A DNA stretch of 64,000 bases from Burkholderia guangdongensis (GTDB lineage: Bacteria; Pseudomonadota; Gammaproteobacteria; Burkholderiales; Burkholderiaceae): positions 1 to 64,000 of the forward strand of contig NZ_JACBNX010000010.1 in the NCBI RefSeq assembly GCF_013403875.1. Reading direction: 5' to 3'. The notes beneath the pieces were generated by a model. That model had not been told where the DNA came from. It was given only the letters and a program-made list of their open reading frames with translations, and searched no databases. This document shows, piece after piece, positions 8,910 to 18,275 of this stretch (its first letter is position 1; every line of letters begins with the position of its first letter). The position numbers and the translations under genes are program-made.

Positions 8910-8987
8910 TCAGCGGCGGCCGCCGAACGCGCGGCCGATCGTGAAGAACTGCAGCCACGGCAACAGCAGGGCGAGAATCAGGCGCAT
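8910..8987 (-). pseudogene. 25-residue hydrophobic peptide resembling a truncated YqaE/Pmp3 protein
   Basis: The short frame encodes MRLILALLLPWLQFFTIGR followed by AFGGRR and a TGA stop. The first 19 residues are very close to the start of YqaE/Pmp3-family two-span membrane proteins, which are normally 50-60 residues. The second half, including the second helix, is missing. An excellent GGAGG Shine-Dalgarno lies seven bases before the ATG, so the peptide may still be made. It is either a deletion remnant or a functional micropeptide. It is convergent with the cio operon. Confidence 0.5.
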
Positions 8988-9107
8988 GGGAATCCTCCTT
9001 CGTGCGTCGGCGACGGGCGCCGTTTTGCCGATATGAGGGCGGGGGCGGGAGGATTCAAGGCTGCCGGTGGGGGATGCGTCGAAGGTGCTCGCCCCGGCGG
9101 GCACGCA

Positions 9108-9392
9108 TTACGGCGACTGCCGTACCACGCCGAGCTTGAGCCCCAGCATGCCGAAGATACGGTTCATCGTCTGCACGGTGCCGTCGCTGCGCCCCTGCTC
9201 GATGTCCTGAATCGTTTTCGTCGATACGCCGGCGAGCTTCGCGATTTCCGCGCTCGTCAGCCGCATCGTGCGCTTCAGGTGGCGCACGGATTCACGCAGC
9301 GGCCATTCGGGATGCGCGAGAACGTCCTCGATCGCCTGCCGCCGAAGCGCAAGCTGGTCCGGAAGCGAAAGCGTGTTGTAGCGCTTGTCCAT
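9108..9392 (-). CDS. hipB: HipB-like XRE antitoxin
   Basis: A 94-residue XRE-type DNA-binding protein with a helix-turn-helix at about residues 44-66 (LTSAEIAKLAGVSTKTIQDIEQG). It ends with the GMLGLKLGVV stretch typical of HipB-like antitoxins. It lies 15 bases downstream of hipA on the same strand. It is predicted to bind HipA and the operator upstream of the pair, neutralising the kinase and repressing the operon. The N terminus (MDKRYNTLSLPDQLALRRQA) is longer than the minimal HTH and may contact the toxin. Confidence 0.85.
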   Translation of the reverse strand: MDKRYNTLSLPDQLALRRQAIEDVLAHPEWPLRESVRHLKRTMRLTSAEIAKLAGVSTKTIQDIEQGRSDGTVQTMNRIFGMLGLKLGVVRQSP

Positions 9393-9407
9393 GGGTCGTT
9401 CGTGGCG

Positions 9408-10724
9408 TCAGCGCAGCGTCGTCAATTCGTCCGCGAGGCGCAAGAGCCCGGGCTCCAGATACGTCTGCACGTCCGGTTCGAGACCGAATTCCACGCCGTG
9501 CTCGGCAATGTCGCGCAAGCGAGGTGCCATATCACGCAGCCTTGCCACCAGCACGCCACGATCGAGCACGCGATGCGTTTCGCCGGGCCGCGGCTCGCTC
9601 GACTGCACGACCGCATCGAGCACGCGCGCCCAGTCGGGACGACCGCCGTCGTTGCCCTGCCAACGAATACGCCGTGCGATGCCGTCCGGATGCAGGTACA
9701 TCGGCGCGAAATCGTAAAGCGGCGTAAGCGCGACCCGACCGTCGAAATCCCGCTGCAACGCGGTGTTCCTCGCGTGGTTGTCCTTGTTGCCCAACGCGAG
9801 ATTCGCGACATCGCGGCACAAGTACTCGCTCACCTCGGCTTGCGGATCCGTGCAATGGCGCACGAGTTGCCAGCACACTTCATCGTGACTCGGCACGGCA
9901 CCGAAACCTCCCTGGCCGGTCAGCGATGCAATGCTCTCCTGGCCCAGTCGAACGACACCATCCACACCGTGCCGACGGTCGAAGCGCGGAATGAACAACG
10001 AGCGGCCATGCAGTGTCAGCGGCCCGTGCACGCGCAGTCCGAGGTGCTGCGCCAATGCCATATACGGTGCCTCGTGCCGCAAAATTTGCGCGAGACGCTC
10101 ATTCGGCCCGCGCCCGAACTTGACGATATAGTGTTCCACCGCGCGCTCATCGGGCAGCGTGTGATCGAGGTAAAGAAGGCCGTCGTCGGCTCGGGTCATC
10201 AGCAGCTTCGGCCATTCCCCCTGCACACCCGACGAGCCGGCGACAAAAAAACCGTGCGTCGCGAGATACTCGCTGAACGCATCGCCGCGCATCGCAATCT
10301 CGTCGTCCGTGAAGCCCTGAAGCGGCCCCTGCCGTTCATCCAGCCATTGCGCCGCCTCCTTGACGCGAAGATTGCCGATCGAATTGCCGGCACCCGCCAG
10401 CAGCAACGGCCAGTCGGCACGCTCCTCGGCCGTTTCGGGCAGTCCGAGACGACGCAGCAGTTCGAGACGGCCGAATCCCTGCGGCAGCAGATCGATGAGG
10501 AATACCGGCCAATGCGGTTGCTCAAGCGGTTCGAGACCGACCGCGTAGCGGCATGACATCGCGTGTGCATCGCGCGCCGGCTGGTGCTCGACCGCCCACC
10601 GGACGTCATATCCGGTGTATGTGCGACTCCGCCAGCCGTCCTCCGCCTGCCCAAGCAGACTGACGCTGCCGACGTCATGCCAAACACCGCCGGCATGGAG
10701 TTGGATAGTGCACGCGCGAGTCAT
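9408..10724 (-). CDS. hipA: HipA family serine/threonine kinase toxin
   Basis: A 438-residue HipA-like kinase. The characterised HipA phosphorylates glutamyl-tRNA synthetase and causes growth arrest. Visible motifs are the phosphate-loop region GSSGVQGEWPK (163-173), a probable ATP-site Lys202 (YIVKF), the catalytic loop GNKDNHARN (312-320) and Asp338 in LYDFAPMY, which corresponds to the metal-binding Asp. All key residues appear present, so the toxin is probably active. It precedes hipB, the reverse of the E. coli order. The start codon lies eight bases from an AT-rich 13-bp inverted repeat. The AT-rich leader suggests acquisition by transfer. Confidence 0.88.
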   Translation of the reverse strand: MTRACTIQLHAGGVWHDVGSVSLLGQAEDGWRSRTYTGYDVRWAVEHQPARDAHAMSCRYAVGLEPLEQPHWPVFLIDLLPQGFGRLELLRRLGLPETAEERADWPLLLAGAGNSIGNLRVKEAAQWLDERQGPLQGFTDDEIAMRGDAFSEYLATHGFFVAGSSGVQGEWPKLLMTRADDGLLYLDHTLPDERAVEHYIVKFGRGPNERLAQILRHEAPYMALAQHLGLRVHGPLTLHGRSLFIPRFDRRHGVDGVVRLGQESIASLTGQGGFGAVPSHDEVCWQLVRHCTDPQAEVSEYLCRDVANLALGNKDNHARNTALQRDFDGRVALTPLYDFAPMYLHPDGIARRIRWQGNDGGRPDWARVLDAVVQSSEPRPGETHRVLDRGVLVARLRDMAPRLRDIAEHGVEFGLEPDVQTYLEPGLLRLADELTTLR

Positions 10725-10731
10725 ATCAGCA

Positions 10732-10781
10732 GAAATCTATATAAATCATCAGGTTTAGCTTGAATGAATTATATAGATTTC
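10732..10781. promoter_or_regulatory. Inverted repeat at the hipA promoter, likely HipB operator
   Basis: Perfect 13-bp arms GAAATCTATATAA (10732-10744) and its complement (10769-10781) are separated by 24 bases. After one mismatch the symmetry continues for four more base pairs on the inside. The stretch is strikingly AT-rich for this genome. It ends eight bases before the hipA ATG on the minus strand, so a bound protein would cover the promoter or leader. The known E. coli HipB operator (TATCC-N8-GGATA) is different, so this would be a distinct site. An mRNA hairpin role is an alternative. Confidence 0.65.
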
Positions 10782-10802
10782 CTCCGAAATATACAGCCGA
10801 CC

Positions 10803-10844
10803 CAACAAAAACGGCGCGCCGCCCCCATCCGGAGCGACGCGCCG
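10803..10844 (-). terminator. Probable intrinsic terminator of the phosphodiesterase gene
   Basis: Read on the minus strand, a GC-rich stem (CGGCGCG with CGCGCCG, arms at 10838-10844 and 10812-10818) is followed directly by a run of five T and TTG. It lies 32 bases after the stop of the minus-strand phosphodiesterase gene. The loop is about 19 bases and may contain further pairing. Confidence 0.6.
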
Positions 10845-10875
10845 CGGCCTCGTCAGGCCCAACCGCTACGCCGGC

Positions 10876-12543
10876 TTATTCGAACCGCTCGCCACGCAGC
10901 CCCGGCAGCACCTTCGTGCCCTCCGCGACAACCGCATGCAGCAACTGCGGCTCGAGCCCGAGCACGCGCAGAATCGTCGGCGCGACCTGCGTCGTCAGCA
11001 CCGGCGCGTCGACCGAATGGCCGTGACGGATCTCCGGCGACGACACCAGCAGCCCGAGATGGCTGTCGTCCGGCGCGTTGCCGCCGTGTTCCTCGTCCTT
11101 CGCCGTGCTCGACGTGTAGATCACGCCCGGGTTCGGCTGCACGATGATGTCCGGCGTGCGGCCCTTCGCCGGATCGCCGAAGCGCTGCGCGAGCGCCGAG
11201 CCGGTCAGGATGTACGCCTGCGGGCCGTCCGCGCAGATCCCCGGCGCGTTGCAGCCGAGGTTCGCGCGCAGCGTCGCGACGACCGCGTCGCGCTGGGTCT
11301 GATCGCGCAGCCAGATCAGGCCGACGTCGTCGGTCTGCACGAAGCCGGTACCGACGAGGCCCGTGCCGTCGTTCAGGTTGCCCGACGTCGTGTTGTTCTG
11401 GCCGAAGTTGCCGCTCTGATTGAGATAGTTGTTCGTTTCGAGCTGCTTCGTCAGTGTGTCGCCGTTCTTCACGAGCTTCGTGTGATCGGTCGGCGACTGG
11501 CCGTGCTTCGCCGTGACGATCACGACCGTCGACCGGTACAGGTCGCGCTGCTTCAGCTCCGCGACGATCTTGCCGATCGCGGTGTCGACGTACGCAATCG
11601 CGCCCGCGACCTGCTTGTTCGGCGTGAAGTTCGCGTCCGCGTAGCCGCCGCCCGTCGCGACCGTCGCCTTCTGCGCGACGCTCAGCGTCTGGAAGTTGCC
11701 GCCGAACACGGTCGGCACCGGCGCGCTCGCGGTGCCGGTCGAGTTCTTGCCGTCGATCTCGTTGATCAGCGCCTGCACATGATAGTCGTCGAACTTCTCG
11801 GTGTGCGTGTAGGTGTCCAGGTAGTACGTGCCCGTTGCCGGATCGATCGAGTTGATCTCGGTGCGCGCGAGATCGTCGACGCCCGTGCCCGACGGCCCGT
11901 TCACCCAGTCGTAACCCCACGCGTGCTTGTCGGCCCACGCGGTGCGCGCGTTCGGCATCGCCGACTTCACCGCCTCGAACACCGTGTTCGTCTTCACGTA
12001 GTTGTGCGGATAGACCGGCACGCACTTGCCGCCGACGAGCGCGTTTGGAATCGCCTGCGGATTGAACGCGCCGCCGCCGTCGAGGTGCGTGAGCGCGCCG
12101 CCGTTGATCCCGTCGATGCCGGTCGTCTCGTCGAACACGACGTTCCAGCCCTGCTTGCCCGAGCAAGTCGTGTCGGACGGCGCGTACAGCGTGCGGTCGT
12201 ACGACACGTCGTAGAACAGGCCGGCCGACTTCGGCGAGCCGCCCGTCACGAGTGCGGCGAGGCCCGGGAACGAATCCGACAGGCCCGGCGTATGCGCGTT
12301 CGTGTACGTGATGCCCGACTGCGACAGCACCGCGATGTTCGGACACGTGTTCGCGCCGACGCAGCGCGCGAGATCCTGCTCGTGGAAGCCGTCGATGCTG
12401 ATCAGCAGCACGTGCTTCGCCGCGCGATGCTCACGATCCTGATTGCCGTCGTTGTGCTGCGCATACGCGCCCGTGCTCGCAAGCGCCATCGCGGCCGCGA
12501 CCATCATCGTCAGCTTGCGCTCTTTCCCGAAAAACGAATTCAT
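10876..12543 (-). CDS. Secreted alkaline-phosphatase-superfamily phosphodiesterase
   Basis: A 555-residue exported protein of the type I phosphodiesterase/nucleotide pyrophosphatase group. A signal peptide covers about residues 1-29, ending GAYAQ. Superfamily elements follow: HVLLISIDGFHEQD (first metal Asp), GLSDSFPGLAAL (nucleophile region) and late GHSVDAPVLTTQVAPTILRVLG. The usual metal-binding DHG is replaced by AKHGQSP, a variant I recall in a bacterial subfamily. EEHGGNAPDDSHLG supplies a further His. The ATG at 12543 has a GAGG site seven bases upstream; a GTG one codon earlier is possible. A probable terminator follows. The substrate is unknown. Confidence 0.85.
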   Translation of the reverse strand: MNSFFGKERKLTMMVAAAMALASTGAYAQHNDGNQDREHRAAKHVLLISIDGFHEQDLARCVGANTCPNIAVLSQSGITYTNAHTPGLSDSFPGLAALVTGGSPKSAGLFYDVSYDRTLYAPSDTTCSGKQGWNVVFDETTGIDGINGGALTHLDGGGAFNPQAIPNALVGGKCVPVYPHNYVKTNTVFEAVKSAMPNARTAWADKHAWGYDWVNGPSGTGVDDLARTEINSIDPATGTYYLDTYTHTEKFDDYHVQALINEIDGKNSTGTASAPVPTVFGGNFQTLSVAQKATVATGGGYADANFTPNKQVAGAIAYVDTAIGKIVAELKQRDLYRSTVVIVTAKHGQSPTDHTKLVKNGDTLTKQLETNNYLNQSGNFGQNNTTSGNLNDGTGLVGTGFVQTDDVGLIWLRDQTQRDAVVATLRANLGCNAPGICADGPQAYILTGSALAQRFGDPAKGRTPDIIVQPNPGVIYTSSTAKDEEHGGNAPDDSHLGLLVSSPEIRHGHSVDAPVLTTQVAPTILRVLGLEPQLLHAVVAEGTKVLPGLRGERFE

Positions 12544-12715
12544 CACCCCACCTCGTCACGTCGATAAGTGTTGAACTGCGGACAAGCGCGCAGAATGTGA
12601 CGGACTATTACGTCGGCGGGATGAAGCGGGGCTTTCCGTTCTCTGTCAAACGTAACGAAATGCACCCGTCATCAGGGTGTCGCGATTCGATGGCAGGCGG
12701 CGCGTCATGCGAGCG

Positions 12716-15700
12716 TCACTGCAGGCCGAGGTCGACGCGCGTCGTCGCGCCCTTGTCCTCGATGCCCTTCGCGTCGAGCTTCGGCGCGACGATGAACACG
12801 CGGCTCGGATCGACCTTTCCTTCGAGATACTGACGGACCGCCTGCGCGCGCTGTTGCGCGAGCGAGCGCAGGCTGCCGTCATCGACGGGCGCATGATCGG
12901 CGAGCGCCTTCTTCATGTCGTCGTCGGGCAGCGTCTTCGTGAGGCCGACGAGGTTGCGCGGCTTCTTGAAGTCCGCGTCCTTGTACGCGCGCGTCAGATA
13001 CGTGTGGTACTCGGCCGGCGCGACCTTCACCGACGCCGGATCGACGCTCTCGCCCTGCCCGACGACGTCCTTCAGCTTCTGCTGCCGCACGAGGTGGTCG
13101 ACGTACGTGTCGCGCAGCCCCGGCGTGTCGGTCGCCGGATCGACGCGGCCGATCAGGTCGAGACGGATCGACGGCTTCTCGGCGAGCAGCTTCGACACCG
13201 TGTCGAGCTTCTTCTGCGACGCGTCGGTCAGCTCGTCCGAGCCCGGCGCGAACTCGACGTAGCCGAGATCCTCGCCGCCCTGGCCGCCGAACGCGTGCGC
13301 GATCAGCGTGAACGGCGCCGTGACCGCCTTCGCGATCAGGTTCAGCACCGCGCGCCAGATCAGCCCGCCGACGCTGAATTCCGGATTCGACAGCGAGCCC
13401 GACACCGGAATGCTCACGTCGATCTCGCCGCGCGAGTTCTTCAGCAGCGAGATCGCGAGCTTCACCGGCAGCTTCGTCGCGGTGTCGTTGTCGACGTGAT
13501 CGCCGAACGTGAGCTGGTCGATGAAGATGTGGTTGTTCGCGGTGAGCTGATCGTTCGCGAGCTGATAGTGCAGATCGACGTTGAGCTTGCCCTTCGTGAT
13601 CGGATAGCCCGCGTATTTCGCCGAGTACGGCGTCAGGTTCGTGAGCTCGATGTCGTGCGCGGTCGCGGTCAGGTCGAGCGCGGGCTTGTCGATCAGCGGA
13701 TTCACCGTGCCCTTGATCGAGATCGGGCCGTTCGCGGCGAGCTGCGCGGCGACGTCGACCGGCGCGGGCGTCGTCGACTCGGTGCCGAACGCGCCGATCG
13801 TGCCGGTGATCGCGACGAGATTCGCGTTGTAGTTCGGCTTGATGAAGTTGTCGGTGTAGTTCACGCGGCCGCCCTGCAGCACGAGCTGGCCGACGCGCAC
13901 GTGCACCGGCTGCTGAGGCGGCGGTGCGGCCTTCACGACCGCCGGCGCGGAGGCCGCCGCGGGCGCGGAGGCCTGCGCCGCGCTCGCGGGTGCGGAAGCA
14001 GCGGACGCTGCGGACGCGCCCGACAGCGGCACCGGCTCGGTCTTGCTCGTGTCGCGCGTCAGCGACTGCGCCGGGCCGTTCTGCTTCGCGACGACGTCCT
14101 TCAGGTTCAGCTTGCCTTGCGCGTCGAGCAGCACGCGGCCGTAGAAGTTCGAGAACGTCACGCGCGAAATGTCGACGTCGGTGCCGCGCTCGCCGTAGGT
14201 CGCCTTCAGATTCGACAGTGCGAGCGAGCGCCAGCCGGCGAACGGATCGGACGTCGCCTTGTCGAGCATCCGCACGTCGACGAGCGCGGCGTCGCCGCGA
14301 TACGCGGCGTGCATCGCGTCCTTCGTCTGCGCGAACGTCAGGTTGCCCTGCGCGTTCAGCAGCGCGCTCGCGACGGTCGCGTTCAGCATGCCGCCGAAGT
14401 ACGGCTCGAACGCGGCCGCGTCGACGCGGTTGCCGTTGATTTTCAAACCGAGCTTCAGCGGCTGCGCGGTCACGTCGCCGGACACGTTCAGCGTGCCCTT
14501 GCGGTTCAGCGTCGCCTGCAGCTGGACCGGCAGCGGCTTCGTCAGATCGTCGCTGATCTTCTGCACGCTGATCTGCAACGGCTTGATCGCGAGCTTCACC
14601 GGGCGCGGCGTCGACAGATCCGTGTAGTTCGCGGCCGAATCCTTCAGGTTCAGCGCATCGATCCGGTAATGCCACGCGGGCGCGGCGGCCTCGGCCTTGC
14701 GCGCGACCGTGCGCTCGGGCACCGGATGCGCGCCGCCCGCGAGCGCGGCGAGATCGATCGTGCCGTTCTTCAGGCGGGTCACGTCGAGCGCGAGACCGGT
14801 CGCGTCGACGCTCGCGATCTGCGCGTCGCGCGCCGCGAGGTCGACCTTCGCGATCTTCGCGCGCGCGTCGGTCAGCGCGATCGCGGGCGTCTTCGCGTCC
14901 GGCGCCGCGATCTTCAGGTCTTTCAGGCCGATCTCGCTGTCGGCGACCTGCGCGTCGAGCGGCGCCTTCCCCCAGTCGACCTTCGCGTTGACCGTCGTGT
15001 CGAGCGTGCCCGCGAGCACGCGCGCGCGCGTCGCCTCGCCGAGATACGGCTGCAGCGCGGGCAGCGCGAGCGCATCGACGGTCAGCTTCGCGTCCGCCTG
15101 CTTCGCCGCGACGCTCGCGGTGCCTTCGGCCTTCACGGTGCCGCCGCTCGACAGCGCCGTCGACAGCGTATAGCGCGCCGGCGTCTTGTCCTGCAGCGAG
15201 AAGCCGTCGAGCGTCGTCGCGACGTGCGTCAGCGACATCGCGACGGCCGGCGTCGGCACGTGGTCATCGAGATTGATCGTGCCGCCGTCGATCGCGAGAT
15301 GGCGGATCGACAGGTCGAGCGGCGCCGCCTTCGCGTCGGCGGCCGTCGCAGCCGACACGGACGATGCGCCCGAAGCGGAAGATGCACCCGAGGCGGACGA
15401 TGCAGACGATGCGGCGGCCGCGCCCGACGCAGAGGTCGCCGGCCGGGCCGCGAGCTTCTCGACGTTGAACACGCCGGCGCGGTCGCGCGCGAGATCGACG
15501 ACCGGCTGGTCGACACGAATCTCGTCGAAGTGGAGCGCGCCGCGCAGCGGTTCGAGATCGGACGCGGCGACGTGCACGCCGCTCGCCGCGAACAGCGGCT
15601 CGGCCGCCGCGCTCGTGACCTTCGCGCCGTTCAGGTCGACGGTGCCTGACACGCGCAGCGCCGGCGTATCGCCGGCCATCACGAAATTGAGCTTCAGGTC

Positions 15701-16504
15701 GCTACTGAGCGTGCCGGCCTTCACCGCGACCGGCAGCTTCGCCGGCGCATAGGACAGCAGTTGCGGCACGTCGAGCCGGTCGAACTTCAGCGCGATCTCC
15801 GATTCGCGCGACTGCGCGAACGGCTTGGTCTTGCCGTCGAGCGCGATCGGGCTGCCGTCGAGGCGCATGCGCAGCTTCGGCTGCACGAAGATGTCGGTCT
15901 TCGACGGCAGCGTCGCGATGAACGGAATGCCGAGCGACAGCCCGTCGATCACGTGCTTTTCGTTCAGCAGGCGATCGTCGAAGTCGATCCGCCCGCCGTC
16001 GACCTGGATGTTCGACACCGAGAAGTGCGTCGGCTTGCTGCCGGGCTGCGACGGCGTCGAGAACTTGTCGACCAGGTCGGTGAAATTGAAGCGCTGCGCG
16101 TCGTAGCGAACGATGTGGAAGTGCGGATCGTCGATGCGGATCTCGTCGACGATCGGCGCGGCGCGCAGCAGCGACGTCCACGACGGCCGCACGATCAGCT
16201 TGCCGATGTCGACGAAATCGCCCTGCCCGCCGCGCTCGCCGAGATGGATGCCGTCGGCCTCGAGGTTCAGCGTGTACGGATTGAGCGCGATCCGCCCGAT
16301 CGTCGCCGGGCGGTCGAGCTGGCGGCTCAGTTGCTGCTCGGCAACGTGCCGGATCAGCGGCGGCGCCGCGAAGAAGCCGAGCAATCCGAACACCACGAGG
16401 AAGATCAGCACGCCAAGGCCGATCCGCTTCGCGCGGCGCGAGCGCGCGGCATCGCCGAGCGCATGAAGCGTGGTGGTCACGGTTTCTTTATCGAGGCTTG
16501 CCAT
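12716..16504 (-). CDS. Large AsmA-like DUF748 envelope protein
   Basis: A 1262-residue protein anchored by one N-terminal transmembrane helix (about residues 27-48, RIGLGVLIFLVVFGLLGFF). A long DUF748/AsmA-like periplasmic region follows, with repeated short beta-strand units (for example LDRPATIGRIALNPYTLNLE). AsmA-like proteins form elongated beta structures that bridge the envelope and can move phospholipid, so a role in outer-membrane homeostasis is inferred. Low-complexity Ala/Ser tracts around residues 360-390 and 820-850 look like flexible linkers. The C-terminal part (residues about 1110-1262) resembles an OmpA-like fold by spacing. The gene is isolated between unrelated genes. Confidence 0.85.
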   Translation of the reverse strand: MASLDKETVTTTLHALGDAARSRRAKRIGLGVLIFLVVFGLLGFFAAPPLIRHVAEQQLSRQLDRPATIGRIALNPYTLNLEADGIHLGERGGQGDFVDIGKLIVRPSWTSLLRAAPIVDEIRIDDPHFHIVRYDAQRFNFTDLVDKFSTPSQPGSKPTHFSVSNIQVDGGRIDFDDRLLNEKHVIDGLSLGIPFIATLPSKTDIFVQPKLRMRLDGSPIALDGKTKPFAQSRESEIALKFDRLDVPQLLSYAPAKLPVAVKAGTLSSDLKLNFVMAGDTPALRVSGTVDLNGAKVTSAAAEPLFAASGVHVAASDLEPLRGALHFDEIRVDQPVVDLARDRAGVFNVEKLAARPATSASGAAAASSASSASGASSASGASSVSAATAADAKAAPLDLSIRHLAIDGGTINLDDHVPTPAVAMSLTHVATTLDGFSLQDKTPARYTLSTALSSGGTVKAEGTASVAAKQADAKLTVDALALPALQPYLGEATRARVLAGTLDTTVNAKVDWGKAPLDAQVADSEIGLKDLKIAAPDAKTPAIALTDARAKIAKVDLAARDAQIASVDATGLALDVTRLKNGTIDLAALAGGAHPVPERTVARKAEAAAPAWHYRIDALNLKDSAANYTDLSTPRPVKLAIKPLQISVQKISDDLTKPLPVQLQATLNRKGTLNVSGDVTAQPLKLGLKINGNRVDAAAFEPYFGGMLNATVASALLNAQGNLTFAQTKDAMHAAYRGDAALVDVRMLDKATSDPFAGWRSLALSNLKATYGERGTDVDISRVTFSNFYGRVLLDAQGKLNLKDVVAKQNGPAQSLTRDTSKTEPVPLSGASAASAASAPASAAQASAPAAASAPAVVKAAPPPQQPVHVRVGQLVLQGGRVNYTDNFIKPNYNANLVAITGTIGAFGTESTTPAPVDVAAQLAANGPISIKGTVNPLIDKPALDLTATAHDIELTNLTPYSAKYAGYPITKGKLNVDLHYQLANDQLTANNHIFIDQLTFGDHVDNDTATKLPVKLAISLLKNSRGEIDVSIPVSGSLSNPEFSVGGLIWRAVLNLIAKAVTAPFTLIAHAFGGQGGEDLGYVEFAPGSDELTDASQKKLDTVSKLLAEKPSIRLDLIGRVDPATDTPGLRDTYVDHLVRQQKLKDVVGQGESVDPASVKVAPAEYHTYLTRAYKDADFKKPRNLVGLTKTLPDDDMKKALADHAPVDDGSLRSLAQQRAQAVRQYLEGKVDPSRVFIVAPKLDAKGIEDKGATTRVDLGLQ

Positions 16505-16646
16505 GCTGGAATGCCTTGTTTACGACTTGTCAGGGTTTCTGAGGAATCGGAAGAACCGGCCGGCCGGCTTCCCGAAGTATAGGTCCCCGATATGACCGGT
16601 TGCGATGCGGATGGTTGCGTCGCCGGCGCGCACCGCCGGCGCACGC

Positions 16647-18065
16647 TCATTCGCGCACGACGGCCGGCGGCTGCCACGTGCCGTCGGTCGCGTTCGGCAT
16701 CGGCGCGTAGAGCCGCAGCGCGAGCGCGAAATCCGCGCGCGGCGCGGGCAGCCAGTTCGAAGCGCGCGCGCCACCCGGCGCGGCTGCCGACACGACGACG
16801 TCGATCGAGCCGTCGCGATTGCGGCGCAGCCGGTCGACGTCGCCGAGCGAGCGGCGATGCGCGCCGACGTCCGGCAGCGCGCCGGCGGCCGTGTACGGCG
16901 TGAGCGTCCAGAACGCGCGCGCCGGCGGCAGCGCGGCGCGCGAGAAATGCAGCACGTAGCGGTTCGCGCCGTTCAGCGGATGGCCGTCGCTGTCGACGCG
17001 CACGAGCGCGACCGTCTCGTCGTCGCGGGTCGCCGCGCCGAACCGCGTGCTCGCCGCGTACGCGCGCAGCACGTAGTCGTCGCCGTAGCGGCCGGCCGCG
17101 TCGCCGAGCCAGCGCCAGCCGTTCGCGGCCAGCAGGTTCGGCGGCGGCGACGCGAGCCGCGCGCGCGCGTCGGCCACGCCCGCGCTCGCGGCCGCGAGCC
17201 GGTCGCCCGACCAGCGCACCGGCGCGCCGGCCGCGACGCCGATGTCGGCGAGCATCTGCCGCGCATGCGGGTCGTCGCCGGGCGCGGGGTCGTCCGCGAG
17301 CGCCCGCGCAAAATGCGTGAAAAATGCCGCCGGGTCGAGCACGGCGACCTGCTGGGCCGGCGTGCCGGCGTGCGGCGCATCGCCCAGGGCGGGGTCCCTG
17401 ACCGGCGACGGGCCGGCCGCCGACGACGCGATCCGGATCGCACTCTGCAGCTTGCGCACCGCGGCGGCATCGCGGCCGCCGGTCGAGCGAATCCGCAGCG
17501 CGAACCACGCGTGGCGCGTCGGCACGTCGACGCGCGTCGCGCCGGCCGGCAGTTCGCCCTGCCAGCCCTTCGCGACGAACGCAATCGTCTGCTGGCGGAC
17601 GGCGGCACGGGCACCGTGAACGGCCGCGCCCGACGACCACAGCACGTCGGTCCACATGTCGAGCGCGCGCGCGTCCCAGTAGCGGCCGCGGATCGCGGGC
17701 AGCGTGACGATCACCGGCCCGGCTTCGACGTCGAGCCAGCCGGTCGAGTCGAGCGTATCGACACCCGGCGGCGCCGGATTCGCCGCGCCGACGGGCGCCG
17801 GCGCATGCGCGTGACGCAGCACGTTCAGCGGCGCGCGGCCGGGCTGCGCGCCGTCGCCGTCCGGCGCGGTCGCGGCGTCCATCGCGGTTTCCATCAGCAC
17901 GAGCGGGTACGCATACAGATAGGCATCGGATACTTCCGCGCGCATCCAGCCGGTCTGTTGCGGGATCGCGTCCGGTCGCGCGGCGCAGCCCGCGAGGAGC
18001 GCGGCGACGGCCAGCGGCACGCATGCGCGCGCCGCAAAGGCCGTTTTTCGGCGAATTGTTGTCAT
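16647..18065 (-). CDS. DUF1254/DUF1214 lipoprotein
   Basis: A 472-residue protein with a signal peptide ending in a lipobox (VAALLAGC, Cys at about residue 26), so it is probably a lipoprotein. The N-terminal DUF1254 part contains DAYLYAYPLVLMETAMDAAT. The C-terminal DUF1214 part contains the GANRYVLHF and FWTLTPYT motifs. The family is widespread and uncharacterised, sometimes found with phthalate or lipid metabolism. The start at 18065 gives the signal peptide; upstream in-frame starts add an unlikely extension. Coding is very GC-rich. It is divergent from copA, but no link to copper is evident. Confidence 0.85.
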   Translation of the reverse strand: MTTIRRKTAFAARACVPLAVAALLAGCAARPDAIPQQTGWMRAEVSDAYLYAYPLVLMETAMDAATAPDGDGAQPGRAPLNVLRHAHAPAPVGAANPAPPGVDTLDSTGWLDVEAGPVIVTLPAIRGRYWDARALDMWTDVLWSSGAAVHGARAAVRQQTIAFVAKGWQGELPAGATRVDVPTRHAWFALRIRSTGGRDAAAVRKLQSAIRIASSAAGPSPVRDPALGDAPHAGTPAQQVAVLDPAAFFTHFARALADDPAPGDDPHARQMLADIGVAAGAPVRWSGDRLAAASAGVADARARLASPPPNLLAANGWRWLGDAAGRYGDDYVLRAYAASTRFGAATRDDETVALVRVDSDGHPLNGANRYVLHFSRAALPPARAFWTLTPYTAAGALPDVGAHRRSLGDVDRLRRNRDGSIDVVVSAAAPGGARASNWLPAPRADFALALRLYAPMPNATDGTWQPPAVVRE

Positions 18066-18275
18066 TTGATTGGTCGTGACGTCGCAGACGTGCGGTCGGA
18101 CCGCACGCGTTGATCGACGGCAGGCGCGTGCGTGTTGCAATCCTCGTAGCGTGCGCGCCGGCCGGGTAAGCCCCGTTGCGGGATGGGCAGTATCCTACCT
18201 TCGTCGCGCGGACAAAGACAGTGCGGGCACCGGCGACGCACGCGCGCCGCATGCCCGTCCACTCGACGGCCGCGC

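Noticed and set aside
12677..15649. A 990-residue open frame on the plus strand opposite the DUF748 gene
   Set aside because: It is extremely Arg-rich with no domain and results from the GC-rich antisense frame; the minus-strand DUF748 gene explains the region.
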